A DNA stretch of 64,000 bases from Arthrobacter sp. EpRS71 (GCF_001512285.1 NZ_LNUV01000002.1:62001-126000), one strand, 5' to 3'. Counted from the first letter of the stretch, positions 53,200-62,528 are shown. Numbers and translations are program-made. The notes: a model not told the origin generated them from the letters alone.

Positions 53200-54117
53200 A
53201 TGGCCACGTTGATCAGCGCGTCGGAACTGCACGCGCGCCTCGAATCTGGGAAACGCACCGTACTTCTGGACGTCCGCTGGGTCCTTGGCCGTTCAGATGG
53301 GCGCGCTGAGTACCAGAGCGCCCATCTTCCGGGCGCAGTGTTCGTGGATCTTCCCACAGAGCTGGCTGACCACGCGCAGCCCCGGCAAGGGCGCCATCCT
53401 TTGCCGGCCCCTGATCGCTTTCAGGAATCCGCCCGAAAGTGGGGGATCAACGACGGCGACACCGTGGTGGCGTACGACAACAGCGGCAATATGGCCGCGG
53501 CACGCGTTTGGTGGATGCTGCGGAATGCTGACTTTGGCTCGGTGTACTTGCTCGACGGCGGCCTGGCCGCGTGGCGTGCGGCGGGTTACCCGGTGGAATC
53601 CGGTGAGGTGAGTCCCGCCGTCGGAGATGTCACTTTGGGCGCGGGCCGCATGCCGTCCATCACGGAGCAGGAGGCGGGGCAGTGGCACCGCAAGGGTGTG
53701 CTGCTGGACGCCCGGGCGGGGGAGCGCTACCGCGGTGAGGTGGAACCAATCGATCCCAGGGCCGGGCACATCCCCGGCGCAGTGAGCGCGCCCACAACGG
53801 GGAACGTCACAGCTGATGGAAGGTTCCTTCCAGCGGAGGAGTTGCGGAGGCGTTTTGAGGAGCTGGGCCTGACGGAGTCGTCCGGGGTGGCGGTCTATTG
53901 CGGTTCCGGAGTGACGGCGTCCCATGAGATCGCTGCTTTGGAGATCGCCGGATACCGGGCTGCGCTGTATCCGGGCTCGTTCTCGCAATGGTCGAATAAC
54001 GCCGCGAATACGGTGGCTATTGGAAAGGATCCCTTTGATGAAGGCGCTGATGGTGCCGCTGATCACGCCGCCTCGAGTGGCACCGGCACGTCTGCCGGGA
54101 GTAGCGTCGGAGCATGA
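53200..54117 (+). CDS. 3-mercaptopyruvate sulfurtransferase (two-domain rhodanese, SseA-like)
   Basis: A 305-residue enzyme with two rhodanese domains. The C-terminal domain carries the active loop YCGSGVTA with C234; CG[ST]GVT is the signature of mercaptopyruvate rather than thiosulfate sulfurtransferases. The N-terminal domain lacks a catalytic cysteine (VAYDNSGNMAAARVWW). It moves sulfur from 3-mercaptopyruvate to acceptors. AAGGAG precedes the ATG. The Gly/Ser/Ala-rich last 25 residues are unusual. The stop overlaps the dehydrogenase start (ATGA). Confidence 0.87.
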   Translation: MATLISASELHARLESGKRTVLLDVRWVLGRSDGRAEYQSAHLPGAVFVDLPTELADHAQPRQGRHPLPAPDRFQESARKWGINDGDTVVAYDNSGNMAAARVWWMLRNADFGSVYLLDGGLAAWRAAGYPVESGEVSPAVGDVTLGAGRMPSITEQEAGQWHRKGVLLDARAGERYRGEVEPIDPRAGHIPGAVSAPTTGNVTADGRFLPAEELRRRFEELGLTESSGVAVYCGSGVTASHEIAALEIAGYRAALYPGSFSQWSNNAANTVAIGKDPFDEGADGAADHAASSGTGTSAGSSVGA

Positions 54118-55268
54118 CTCCCGGACGCCCCGTACCTCCGCCCTTAGCCAAATCCATCACTCTTGACGCGGGTGGGTCTGACGCCGAACCCAGGACGCTC
54201 GCTGCAGCGTACGGCGCAACCTCGCCCGATAGTGGCTTGGTGCCACTGACCGTCGCGCGCCGGGTCCCCACCGAGGACGACGTCGAGATCGCGATTGAAT
54301 TCTGCGGTCTGTGCCATTCAGACGTCCATGCGACGCGTGGGGAGTGGCGGGTCCCGCCGTACCCGCTGGTGCCCGGCCACGAAATCGTAGGCAAAGTAAC
54401 CCGCGTGGGTTCCGCTGTGGAGGACTTCGCTCCGGGCGACCGCGTCGGCGTCGGCTGCATGGTGGACTCCTGCCGCGAATGTGAGAGCTGCCTCGACGGA
54501 CTGGAGCAGTATTGCGAACGGGGCAACATCGGGACGTACGGCGCGGCCGACCCCCGCCACGGCGATGAGATCACCCAGGGTGGCTATTCGACGTCGGTAG
54601 TGGTTGACAGGCGCTTTGTGCTGCGGGTTCCCGAGACCTTGGACGCCGCAGCGGCAGCTCCTTTGCTGTGCGCCGGAATCACCACCTACTCTCCACTGCG
54701 GTATTTCGATGTCGAAGAAGGCGACTCTGTTGGCGTGGTGGGTTTGGGCGGGCTGGGGCACATGGCGGTCAAGATCGCCAAAGCCATGGGCGCCGAGGTC
54801 ACCGTTTTCACCACGTCCGAATCCAAGTTCGAGGCTGCCCGGGAGCTGGGCGCTGACCATGTGGTCCTTTCCAAGGATGACGAGGCCATGGACGCTGCAA
54901 ACCGGAGCATCGATGTCATCATCGACACCGTCGCAGCGCCACATGATCTCAACCCCTACTTCCGGACCCTTCGCCTGGATGGCGCACTCTTCCAACTGGG
55001 GCTCCCCGCCGATGACATGCCACCGGTCAGCCCTGGCCTGCTCATCCGCCGTCGGCTCGCCTATGCAGGTTCCTTGATCGGCGGCATTGAGGAAACGCAG
55101 GAGATGTTGGATTTCTGTGCCGAACACGGAGTTGTGAGCGACATTGAGGTAGTGGCGGCCGGGCAACTCAACGAAGCTTATGACCGCATGGTGGCCGGAG
55201 ATGTGAAGTACCGTTTCGTTCTGGACACAGCAACACTTCAGGAACCATCCGAAAGGGCAGACGCATGA
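54114..55268 (+). CDS. Zinc-dependent NAD(P) alcohol dehydrogenase (cinnamyl-alcohol type)
   Basis: A 384-residue medium-chain dehydrogenase. The catalytic zinc site is CGLCHSDVHATRGEW with PGHEIVG. The structural zinc site is GCMVDSCRECESCLDGLEQYC, and the nucleotide fold is VVGLGGLGHMAVKIAKAMGA. It belongs to the YahK/cinnamyl alcohol dehydrogenase group with broad aldehyde-reductase activity. The N-terminal 35 residues before the domain are longer than usual. Its ATG is six bases after TAGCGT within the upstream gene, so it may also have its own leaderless transcript. The stop overlaps the HIT gene by four bases. Confidence 0.85.
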   Translation: MTPGRPVPPPLAKSITLDAGGSDAEPRTLAAAYGATSPDSGLVPLTVARRVPTEDDVEIAIEFCGLCHSDVHATRGEWRVPPYPLVPGHEIVGKVTRVGSAVEDFAPGDRVGVGCMVDSCRECESCLDGLEQYCERGNIGTYGAADPRHGDEITQGGYSTSVVVDRRFVLRVPETLDAAAAAPLLCAGITTYSPLRYFDVEEGDSVGVVGLGGLGHMAVKIAKAMGAEVTVFTTSESKFEAARELGADHVVLSKDDEAMDAANRSIDVIIDTVAAPHDLNPYFRTLRLDGALFQLGLPADDMPPVSPGLLIRRRLAYAGSLIGGIEETQEMLDFCAEHGVVSDIEVVAAGQLNEAYDRMVAGDVKYRFVLDTATLQEPSERADA

Positions 55269-55693
55269 GCACGCTGTTCACCAAGATCATCAATGGGGAA
55301 ATCCCGGGCCGCTTCGTCTGGAAGGACCAGGACGTGGTGGCGTTCCTGACCATCTCGCCCATCACCCAAGGGCACACCTTGGTGGTCCCGCGTGAAGAAG
55401 TGGACTCGTGGACGCACGCCAGCCCCGAGCTGCTGGCCAAGGTCATGGACGTGGCCCAGCGAATCGGCAAGGTGCAGGAGTCGATCTTCGATGCCAAGCG
55501 TGTTGGCGTGTTGATGGAAGGTTTCGAGGTGGATCATCTGCACGTCCACGTGTGGCCTGCCTATTCCACGGCAGACTTTGAAATTCACAACGTGGACCAC
55601 AACCCGGATCCCGCGGTCATGGATGCTACTGCCGTTAAGCTTCGCGCCGCTCTCCGGACGGCTGGCCACGGGGATAGTGTCCCGGAGGACTGA
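55265..55693 (+). CDS. HIT-family hydrolase
   Basis: A 142-residue histidine-triad protein: the DHLHVHVWP motif is the H-x-H-x-H catalytic site, and the N-terminus FTKIINGEIPGRFVWKDQDVVAFL is typical. Family members cleave nucleoside phosphoramidates or diadenosine polyphosphates. The ATG overlaps the dehydrogenase stop, placing it in the same operon; a strong terminator follows. Confidence 0.88.
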   Translation: MSTLFTKIINGEIPGRFVWKDQDVVAFLTISPITQGHTLVVPREEVDSWTHASPELLAKVMDVAQRIGKVQESIFDAKRVGVLMEGFEVDHLHVHVWPAYSTADFEIHNVDHNPDPAVMDATAVKLRAALRTAGHGDSVPED

Positions 55694-55709
55694 GCCCCCT
55701 ACAAGATTT

Positions 55710-55745
55710 AACCCGGCAGTGCTGAATCCGCACTGCCGGGTTTTT
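55710..55745 (+). terminator. Terminator after the HIT gene
   Basis: A perfect 13-bp stem (55710-55722 with 55730-55742) followed by TTTTT. Confidence 0.92.
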
Positions 55746-55757
55746 CTGTGACTGGCG

Positions 55758-58700
55758 CTAGGCCGGGGCGAGTGCCTGGTTCAGGACAGTGCGGATGCGC
55801 TTCTCCGACACGGAATAGGCGGTGCCCAACTCCACGGCGAAGAGGCTCACCCGCAGTTCCTCGATCATCCAGCGCACACGGGTTAACTCGGCGCCGGCGC
55901 GCCGCCCAGGAAGCAGTGCGGATACGGCGTCGTCATAGTCATCCTCCAAAGCCTGAACGACTGCCATATTAAGTCCATCGCGTTGGACGTTCCCCGGAAG
56001 CTTTTCCAGCCGCTTCTCGATCCCCTGAAGATACCGCGGCACTTGGCTGAGTTGCGCATAGCCCGTCTGTGCCACAAAGCCCGGGAACACCAGTTGCTCC
56101 AGCTGACTCTTCATGTCATTGAGGGCGCTGATCAGATGCAGGCTGGTGTTGGACTTCAGCTGCTTCTGGATGCGGCGGGTACTGGCCAGGATACGTTCGA
56201 CGATCGCAGTCACCGTGAAGACGGTGTCGATCAGTTCTGCCCGGACAACCTCGTACAACGCATCGAAAGATTGCGTGTCCCATGGCAGATCCTGGGGGAC
56301 CAGTTTGTCGATCGCCGCTAAAGCGCAGTCAGCGATGAGCGCACTCACGGATCCGTGCGGATTCTGGCTGAACGTCAGTTTCTCGGTGTTGCTGAGATGC
56401 TCCAGCACATAACGGTCAGGTGCCGGGATCCGCAAGGCGAGCAGCCTGATGACGCCGCCACGCATGGCGGCTTCCTGTTCCGGCCGGCTCTGGAAAACCC
56501 TGAGGGCAACGGACTTGCCTTCGTCCACGATGGCAGGGAATCCTGTGACTGCGTGACCTTTCACGGTTCGCGTCACTTGACGCTCCACGGTGCCGAAGTC
56601 CCACGTGGTGATGCCGCTGCGTTCGGCAAGAACTCCATCCACGCCGGGAGCTTCCCCGGACGCCGGGGTGCGGCCATTGGGCGCACCGGATGCATCTGTT
56701 CCTTTGGCGCTTCCCTTTGCGCCGTTGACGCCTTTGCCGCGTGACGTGGTCGCGGGTGTGGCGCCGAGCGATTCTGCGATGGCACGACGAGTGGCCGGTG
56801 CCAGCTTTTCCTGAAGCTCTGGGAGGTCTTTGCCTTCGTCCAGGACTTTGCCCTTGCTGTCCACCACCTTGAAGCTCACCCTGAGGTGCGGTGGCACTGC
56901 ATCCCAGTTCCAGGATCCAGGTGGAATGACGTGACCGCGGAGCCGGCGAAGAACCAGTTCCAGGGAGGGCTCGAGCTCGTCGGTGGCGGGATCGAAGTCT
57001 GCTTCAAGGGCCGCAGTTGCTTGCCTCGCAACGTCCGGGGCGGGCACGAAGTTCTTCCGCACCTGCTTGGGCAGCGACTTAATCAGTGCTGTGACCAGCT
57101 CTACCCGCTGGCCGGGGATTTGCCAGCGGAAAGGAGCATCGTCCAACTGGTTGAGGAACAGCACCGGAACTTCAGCGGTGACGCCATCGGAGGGATTGGG
57201 GGCCGAGCCGGGCGCCACAGGATGGAACTCGTAGCTCAGAGGGAGTTCGAAGCCCTTGTGCAGCCAACTCTTCGGATAGGCGGAGTCATCCAGTGACTCG
57301 GCGTCTTCGCTCATCAGCAACGATTGGTCGAAGTCCAGGAGATCGGGGTCTGCCTGGCGGGCGTCCTTCCACCACTTGTCAAAGTGCCTCTCGGACACCA
57401 CCTCTTTGCCTACGCGCACATCATAGAAGTCGAACAAGGTCTGGTCGTCCACCAGGATGTCCCGGCGCCTCATGCGGGTTTCGAGTTCTTCGATTTCCTG
57501 GAGCAGGGCACGGTTGCGGTGGAAGAACTTATGGTGTGTTTTCCATTCGCCCTCCACCAGGGCATGACGAATGAACATTTCCCGGGAGAGTTCGGGATCG
57601 ATGCGCCCGTAGTTGACCCGACGGTTGGGAATGATCGGCACGCCGTACAGCGTCACCTTCTCATGGGCCATGACGGCGCCTTGCCGCGAAGACCAATGCG
57701 GTTCGCTGTAGGACCGCTTCACCAGGTCCGGTGCTACTTGCTCGGCCCACAAAGGATCGAACTTGGCAGCAACACGCGCCCACAACCGGCTGGTTTCCAC
57801 GAGCTCGGCCGCCATCACGAACGCCGGAGATTTTTTGAACAGCGCCGAGCCTGGGAAGATCGCGAAGCGGCTGCCTCGTGCACCGGCGTATTCGCGCTTG
57901 CGCTCATCCAAGAGACCGATGTGGCTCAGCAATCCGGAGAGCAGGCTGATGTGGATGCCCTCGTAATTGCCTACGGGATCGGCTTCGCGCTTGTTGTCCA
58001 GGGCAATGCCGAGGGGTTTGGCCATTTGCCGGAGTTGGGTGAAGAGGTCCTGCCACTCACGGACTCGCAGGTAATTGATGAACTCGTTCCGGCACAGCTT
58101 GCGGAATTGGGTTGAGGAGAGCTCACGCTGTTTTTCCTGGACGTAGTTCCACAGGTTGAGGAAGCCGGTGAAGTCCGAGAGCTCATCACGGAACCGGGCG
58201 TGCTTTTCCGCGGCCAACTGTTGTTTGTCTGTTGGCCGTTCCCTGGGGTCCTGGATGGTCAGCGCTGCCGCCAGGATCATGACTTCGCGGACGCAGCCAC
58301 GCTTGCCCGCCTCCACGATCATCCGGCCCAGCCGTGGATCCACGGGCAGCTGGGCAAGTTTTTGCCCGACGGCGGTCAGGCCACTACCGTTGCGGCCGTT
58401 GCCGCCCGCGTCACCGGACTTGGGCGAGGTCAGGGCGCCGAGTTCGCGCAGGAGGGTGACGCCGTCGTTGATGGCCCGTGAGTCCGGTGGTTCCACGAAG
58501 GGGAAGTTCTCTACATCCTTGGGTCCACGGGCCACGCCCATGGCTGTCATCTGCAGGATGACGGCAGCGAGGTTGGTCCTGAGAATCTCCGGGTCCGTGA
58601 ACAGCGGACGCGACTCGAAGTCCTCTTCGGAGTACAAACGGATGGCAATGCCCTCCGACACGCGCCCGCAGCGGCCCGAGCGCTGGTTGGCCGAGGCCTG

Positions 58701-59726
58701 GGAAACGCGTTCGATGGGAAGCCGCTGGACTTTGGTCCGGTGTGAATACCGGGAGATGCGGGCGGTGCCGGTGTCGATCACATACTTGATGCCCGGAACG
58801 GTCAGCGACGTCTCCGCCACGTTGGTGGCCAGGATAATGCGACGTTTTCCGCCGGGGTTGAATACCCTGTGCTGCTCTTGCAGGCTCAGGCGGGCAAAGA
58901 GGGGCAGCACTTCCGTCCCTGCAAGGCGCCTGTTTGTCTGGATGCGGCCGTTGATTGCCTCTGCGGCATCCCGGATTTCGCGCTCACCGGAGAAGAAGAT
59001 GAGGATGTCGCCTGGTGCTTCCTTGGCGAGTTCGTCCACGGCATCGCATACGGCGTCCAGAGGATCGCGGTCCTCTTCGAGTTCGTCGTCCGAGGTGTCG
59101 TCGTCCCCGCCGGCGGGTTGGGACAAAGGCCTGTACCGGATCTCCACCGGGTACGTCCGTCCCGACACCTCGATGATCGGTGCTGGATCCTCCTCGCTGC
59201 CGAAGTGCTTGGCGAACCGTTGGGGATCGATGGTGGCCGAGGTGATGATGACCTTGAGGTCCGGGCGCTGGGGAAGGATGCGCTTGAGGTAGCCCAGAAT
59301 GAAGTCGATGTTGAGGCTGCGCTCATGGGCTTCATCGATGATGATGGTGCTGTACTTCCGCAGCAGTTTGTCCCGCTGGATCTCCGCGAGGAGGATGCCG
59401 TCCGTCATCAGCTTGATCTTGGTGGACGCACTGACCTCGCCGGTGAACCGGACCTGGAAGCCAACTTCCTGGCCAATCTCCACGTCCAGTTCGGAGGCGA
59501 TGCGCTCGGCCACAGTACGGGCCGCCAGCCTGCGTGGCTGGGTGTGCCCGATCAGGCCCTTGTCTCCAAGGCCAAGTTCGAGGCACATCTTGGGGATCTG
59601 CGTGGTCTTACCTGAACCGGTCTCGCCGGCAATGATGGTGACCTGGTGTGCGGCGATGGCCGCCATCAGATCCTCGCGGCGCTCGGAGACGGGCAGCTCT
59701 GCGGGGTAGGAAATATGAAGTGTCAT
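55758..59726 (-). CDS. hrpA: ATP-dependent DEAH-box RNA helicase HrpA
   Basis: A 1322-residue helicase of normal HrpA length. Motif I is GETGSGKTTQIPK, motif II DEAHERS and motif III TSATI. The helicase C-terminal domain (NVAETSLTVPGI, QRSGRCGRV) is followed by an HA2/OB region and a long DUF3418 C-terminal part. A Gly/Ala/Ser linker lies near residue 1000. HrpA processes or unwinds structured RNA and rescues stalled ribosomes in E. coli. The ATG has no clear ribosome-binding site; TAGACT lies ten bases upstream. The WYL regulator gene ends just upstream on the same strand. Confidence 0.92.
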   Translation of the reverse strand: MTLHISYPAELPVSERREDLMAAIAAHQVTIIAGETGSGKTTQIPKMCLELGLGDKGLIGHTQPRRLAARTVAERIASELDVEIGQEVGFQVRFTGEVSASTKIKLMTDGILLAEIQRDKLLRKYSTIIIDEAHERSLNIDFILGYLKRILPQRPDLKVIITSATIDPQRFAKHFGSEEDPAPIIEVSGRTYPVEIRYRPLSQPAGGDDDTSDDELEEDRDPLDAVCDAVDELAKEAPGDILIFFSGEREIRDAAEAINGRIQTNRRLAGTEVLPLFARLSLQEQHRVFNPGGKRRIILATNVAETSLTVPGIKYVIDTGTARISRYSHRTKVQRLPIERVSQASANQRSGRCGRVSEGIAIRLYSEEDFESRPLFTDPEILRTNLAAVILQMTAMGVARGPKDVENFPFVEPPDSRAINDGVTLLRELGALTSPKSGDAGGNGRNGSGLTAVGQKLAQLPVDPRLGRMIVEAGKRGCVREVMILAAALTIQDPRERPTDKQQLAAEKHARFRDELSDFTGFLNLWNYVQEKQRELSSTQFRKLCRNEFINYLRVREWQDLFTQLRQMAKPLGIALDNKREADPVGNYEGIHISLLSGLLSHIGLLDERKREYAGARGSRFAIFPGSALFKKSPAFVMAAELVETSRLWARVAAKFDPLWAEQVAPDLVKRSYSEPHWSSRQGAVMAHEKVTLYGVPIIPNRRVNYGRIDPELSREMFIRHALVEGEWKTHHKFFHRNRALLQEIEELETRMRRRDILVDDQTLFDFYDVRVGKEVVSERHFDKWWKDARQADPDLLDFDQSLLMSEDAESLDDSAYPKSWLHKGFELPLSYEFHPVAPGSAPNPSDGVTAEVPVLFLNQLDDAPFRWQIPGQRVELVTALIKSLPKQVRKNFVPAPDVARQATAALEADFDPATDELEPSLELVLRRLRGHVIPPGSWNWDAVPPHLRVSFKVVDSKGKVLDEGKDLPELQEKLAPATRRAIAESLGATPATTSRGKGVNGAKGSAKGTDASGAPNGRTPASGEAPGVDGVLAERSGITTWDFGTVERQVTRTVKGHAVTGFPAIVDEGKSVALRVFQSRPEQEAAMRGGVIRLLALRIPAPDRYVLEHLSNTEKLTFSQNPHGSVSALIADCALAAIDKLVPQDLPWDTQSFDALYEVVRAELIDTVFTVTAIVERILASTRRIQKQLKSNTSLHLISALNDMKSQLEQLVFPGFVAQTGYAQLSQVPRYLQGIEKRLEKLPGNVQRDGLNMAVVQALEDDYDDAVSALLPGRRAGAELTRVRWMIEELRVSLFAVELGTAYSVSEKRIRTVLNQALAPA

Positions 59727-59739
59727 GGCTGCTGCCAGT

Positions 59740-60732
59740 CTACTGTGGCTTGGGTGCCGGGTCCGCTGAGTTCGTCACAGTCCCCGCTGCGGCGCTCAGC
59801 CGGTGCGAAAGCTCCATGGCGTAGGACTTGAAGTCACCAGGCTCGAGGATCTCGAAGTCCATGTCCAGTGCGGCCAGATAGGCCGCCGGGGCGGCCAGGT
59901 TGTCCCATCCGGACCTCAGTATCGTGGCCGCCGCACCATCGGCTGTCAGCGTGGCGTACTGGGAATTGACGACGGCGGCCACCTCGGCCAGGGGCGCGCG
60001 GAGCCTCACCACGACGTCGAACCTGTACGGCGAGCGGGTGATGGACTGCTGCAAGTAGGCGGCGAGGTCTTCCGCGGGCAGGGGGCGGGGTGTGTATCTC
60101 TTGCGTTCCGAGGGCAGCGACGCGAGACGGTCCGCCCGGAAGGTTCTCCAGTCCTCCCGCTCAACGTCCCACGCCACCAGATACCAGCGACGGCCGGTGT
60201 CCACCAACCTGTAGGGCTCCACCAATCGTCGTGCGGATTCACCATCGGACTTGACGTACTCGAAGGAGATTTGCCGCCGGTCCGATATTGCGGCGGAGAC
60301 GACCGTCAGTTGTTGAGGATCAACGGTTCCTGCATTGCTGGGAAGGGTGGTGACGGCGGCCTTCAGCATGGCGAACTTGGGACGCAGCCTGGACGGCAGG
60401 ACCTGCTCCAGCTTCGCCAATGCGCGGACGGAGGCCTCGCCAATGCCGGCTACGGGCCCTGCCGCCACGGAGTTCAACCCCAGGGCCACCGCCAGGGCTT
60501 CATTGTCATCGAGAAGCAGCGGAGGGAGTTGCGCACCCGCACCAAGTTGATAGCCGCCCGCGATTCCCGGAGATGCGTGAATGGGATACCCGAGAGTGCG
60601 CAGTTTGTCGATATCCCTGCGGACGGTCCGCTCGGTGACGCCCATCCGATCAGCGAGTGCCGGGCCCGTCCATTCCCGACGCACCTGCAAGAGCGATAAC
60701 AGTTGGAGGAGCCGGGCAGACGTTTGGATCAT
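59740..60732 (-). CDS. WYL-domain helix-turn-helix regulator
   Basis: A 330-residue protein: N-terminal HTH_11 domain (RLLQLLSLLQVRREWTGPALADRMGVTERTVRRDIDKLRTLG), a central WYL domain (RRLVEPYRLVDTGRRWYLVAWDVE) and a WCX C-terminal extension. WYL domains sense small or nucleic-acid ligands. The target is unknown. TAGATT seven bases before the ATG suggests a leaderless transcript. It precedes hrpA by 13 bases. Confidence 0.82.
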   Translation of the reverse strand: MIQTSARLLQLLSLLQVRREWTGPALADRMGVTERTVRRDIDKLRTLGYPIHASPGIAGGYQLGAGAQLPPLLLDDNEALAVALGLNSVAAGPVAGIGEASVRALAKLEQVLPSRLRPKFAMLKAAVTTLPSNAGTVDPQQLTVVSAAISDRRQISFEYVKSDGESARRLVEPYRLVDTGRRWYLVAWDVEREDWRTFRADRLASLPSERKRYTPRPLPAEDLAAYLQQSITRSPYRFDVVVRLRAPLAEVAAVVNSQYATLTADGAAATILRSGWDNLAAPAAYLAALDMDFEILEPGDFKSYAMELSHRLSAAAGTVTNSADPAPKPQ

Positions 60733-60795
60733 GCCAGTGAATCTAGCTCATGTGTCCGACGCGGTGGTGACAGGAATCATGGGGCGTTAAGGAGG

Positions 60796-60847
60796 GACGC
60801 CCGCCTGTTCGAAGAATCCTGCAGAATTCCGTGAACGGGCGGGCGTC
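60796..60847 (-). terminator. Terminator of the small membrane protein gene
   Basis: A 15-bp stem with one G-T pair (60796-60810 with 60833-60847) beyond the stop of the minus-strand gene ending at 60892. Confidence 0.65.
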
Positions 60848-60891
60848 GGATGGTTGTGGCGTGGTGGACCTTGCAGTGGCCTGGCATGCCC

Positions 60892-61062
60892 CTAGTAGAT
60901 GCGGGGATTCCAGTAGGGGCTGCTCGGAGCGTCGAAGGCACTCCAGGGTTCCTTGGAGTTGATGGGCGGGTTGTGTCCGCGCCCATCCTTCAACAGGGCT
61001 GAAATGGTTGCTGCGACGGCGGTGATGAGGACGATGAAGAGGATGATTCCGAAGATTTCCAT
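60892..61062 (-). CDS. Small single-pass membrane protein (56 residues)
   Basis: A short protein with one N-terminal helix (IFGIILFIVLITAVAATISALL) and a polar tail ending in PSSPYWNPRIY. The ATG at 61062 is preceded by AGGAGCAGGCTAGAGG. A downstream terminator supports a real transcript. No family is recognised. It is divergent from the GlxA-type regulator. Confidence 0.6.
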   Translation of the reverse strand: MEIFGIILFIVLITAVAATISALLKDGRGHNPPINSKEPWSAFDAPSSPYWNPRIY

Positions 61063-61143
61063 GCCTCTAGCCTGCTCCTGCGGCGAACCAAGAAACAGTG
61101 GCAGAAATGCCCTATATGAACAATTTTCTGCCACACTGGAGAT

Positions 61144-62112
61144 ATGTTGAAATCAGTGGCGGTGATCGTTGTACCCAACTTCTCGATCTTCGAATTCGGC
61201 ACGGCCTTCGAAGTCTTCGGCATCGACCGATCGGACCGTGGTGGCGGCGTGCCGGCCTTCGATTTCCGTGTTGTAGCCCCGGAGCCGGGTGAGGTCAGCA
61301 TGAAGTCCGGACTGTCCCTGCATGTAAACCTTGGCCTCGAAGCAGCAGCCGATGCGGACCTCGTCATCATGGCACCGTTCGGAAGGGACCAACCCGTCCC
61401 GGAATCTGTGATGGATGCCTTGCGCGCAGCACATGCCAGGGGTGCATGGGTGATGTCCATTTGCTCCGGTGCTTACGCCCTGGCCCGAGCAGGTCTACTT
61501 GACGGCCGCCGGTGCACCACGCATTGGCACTATTCCCAGGACCTGGCCAGCCGATACCCGACCGCGATCGTGGATGAGAACGTCCTCTATGTACAGGACG
61601 GGACCATCATCACCAGTGCTGGAACAGCGGCAGGAATCGACGCTTGCCTCCACCTTGTCCGTCAGGAGTTGGGGGCGAACGTGGCTGCCGCGATCGCGCG
61701 GGACATGGTGGTCCCGCCACATCGCGACGGCGGTCAGGCCCAGTTCATTGACAGGCCCATGCCCCGCTGCGGTTCAGCACCCATGGAGGCCTTGCTGCGC
61801 TGGATGGTTGAGCACCTCGACGAAGAGCACAGCGTGAACGATCTGGCGGCACGGCTCCACATGTCTCCCAGGACGTTCGCGCGCCGTTTCCGGGCGGAAA
61901 CCGGGGCGACTCCGGCCGCCTGGCTCAACTCGCAACGCGTGCTGCGTGCGCAGGAACTGCTGGAAACCACTGAGCTGAACATCGACGAAATTGCCAGGGA
62001 AGCAGGATTCGGCCATTCGGTGCTGCTGCGCCACCATTTCACCAAGGTGCTGGACACAAGTCCACAAAGCTACAGGCGGGCCTTCCGGGGGCAGTTGGCA
62101 GAAGCCATCTGA
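61144..62112 (+). CDS. GlxA-type AraC regulator with DJ-1/PfpI domain
   Basis: A 322-residue regulator. The N-terminal DJ-1/PfpI-like domain (SVAVIVVPNFSIFEFGTAFEVFG) contains the elbow MSICSGAYALA, and the C-terminal AraC domain has two helix-turn-helix units (VNDLAARLHMSPRTFARRFRAETG and IDEIAREAGFGHSVLLRHHF). The cysteine of the elbow may bind a ligand rather than catalyse. The effector and targets are unknown. GGAG lies two bases before the ATG, closer than ideal. Confidence 0.85.
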   Translation: MLKSVAVIVVPNFSIFEFGTAFEVFGIDRSDRGGGVPAFDFRVVAPEPGEVSMKSGLSLHVNLGLEAAADADLVIMAPFGRDQPVPESVMDALRAAHARGAWVMSICSGAYALARAGLLDGRRCTTHWHYSQDLASRYPTAIVDENVLYVQDGTIITSAGTAAGIDACLHLVRQELGANVAAAIARDMVVPPHRDGGQAQFIDRPMPRCGSAPMEALLRWMVEHLDEEHSVNDLAARLHMSPRTFARRFRAETGATPAAWLNSQRVLRAQELLETTELNIDEIAREAGFGHSVLLRHHFTKVLDTSPQSYRRAFRGQLAEAI

Positions 62113-62172
62113 GAGAGCTTTTTGGGGGAGACGTTTGCTGCGTGCTGTGCCGGGGTGGCCGCCGGGCTGAGC

Positions 62173-62225
62173 AGCCGCACTTTGGCTGCGCTGCGGCTCT
62201 TTGGCTGAGCAGCGGCTCTTTGGCT
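62173..62225. repeat. Short degenerate tandem repeat between convergent genes
   Basis: GCGGCTCTTTGGCT occurs at 62193-62206 and 62212-62225, with a degenerate copy at 62173-62187, spaced about 19 bases. It fills the gap between the GlxA-type gene and the emfourin-like gene stop. Confidence 0.7.
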
Positions 62226-62528
62226 TTAGCGGCGGCTACCCAAACGGCCTTGTGATTCTGAACCTTCAGCTTTGGCGCATTCCACGAGTTCCTGCCAAGG
62301 GCCCGTGACGGCGCGGTCCGGGAGAGTGGCACGGCGTTGGCCGGCCCTGATGGAGTACATGAACCGGTCCGGCTCGTTGGCCAACCGCGCCTGGCTCTTG
62401 GCCTCATCCCAAGGGCACGCCTCCACGATCGGAACCCATCGGTCTTTATCATCGGGGGTCACTGCGTCCACGCTCCAGACGCGAGTCATCGCTGCGATTC
62501 CCCCACTGCGTTGGACCGTGATCTTCAT
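62226..62528 (-). CDS. Emfourin-like protease inhibitor
   Basis: A 100-residue cytoplasmic protein beginning MKITVQRSGGIAAMTRVWSV. The N-terminal beta strand with the RSGG motif resembles emfourin, the small inhibitor of protealysin. The adjacent upstream gene on the same strand, 81 bases away, encodes a protealysin-like M4 protease, and emfourin genes are known to accompany such proteases. Family assignment rests on this motif, size and context. The C-terminus (SESQGRLGSRR) is basic and runs to the edge of the tandem repeat. Confidence 0.72.
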   Translation of the reverse strand: MKITVQRSGGIAAMTRVWSVDAVTPDDKDRWVPIVEACPWDEAKSQARLANEPDRFMYSIRAGQRRATLPDRAVTGPWQELVECAKAEGSESQGRLGSRR

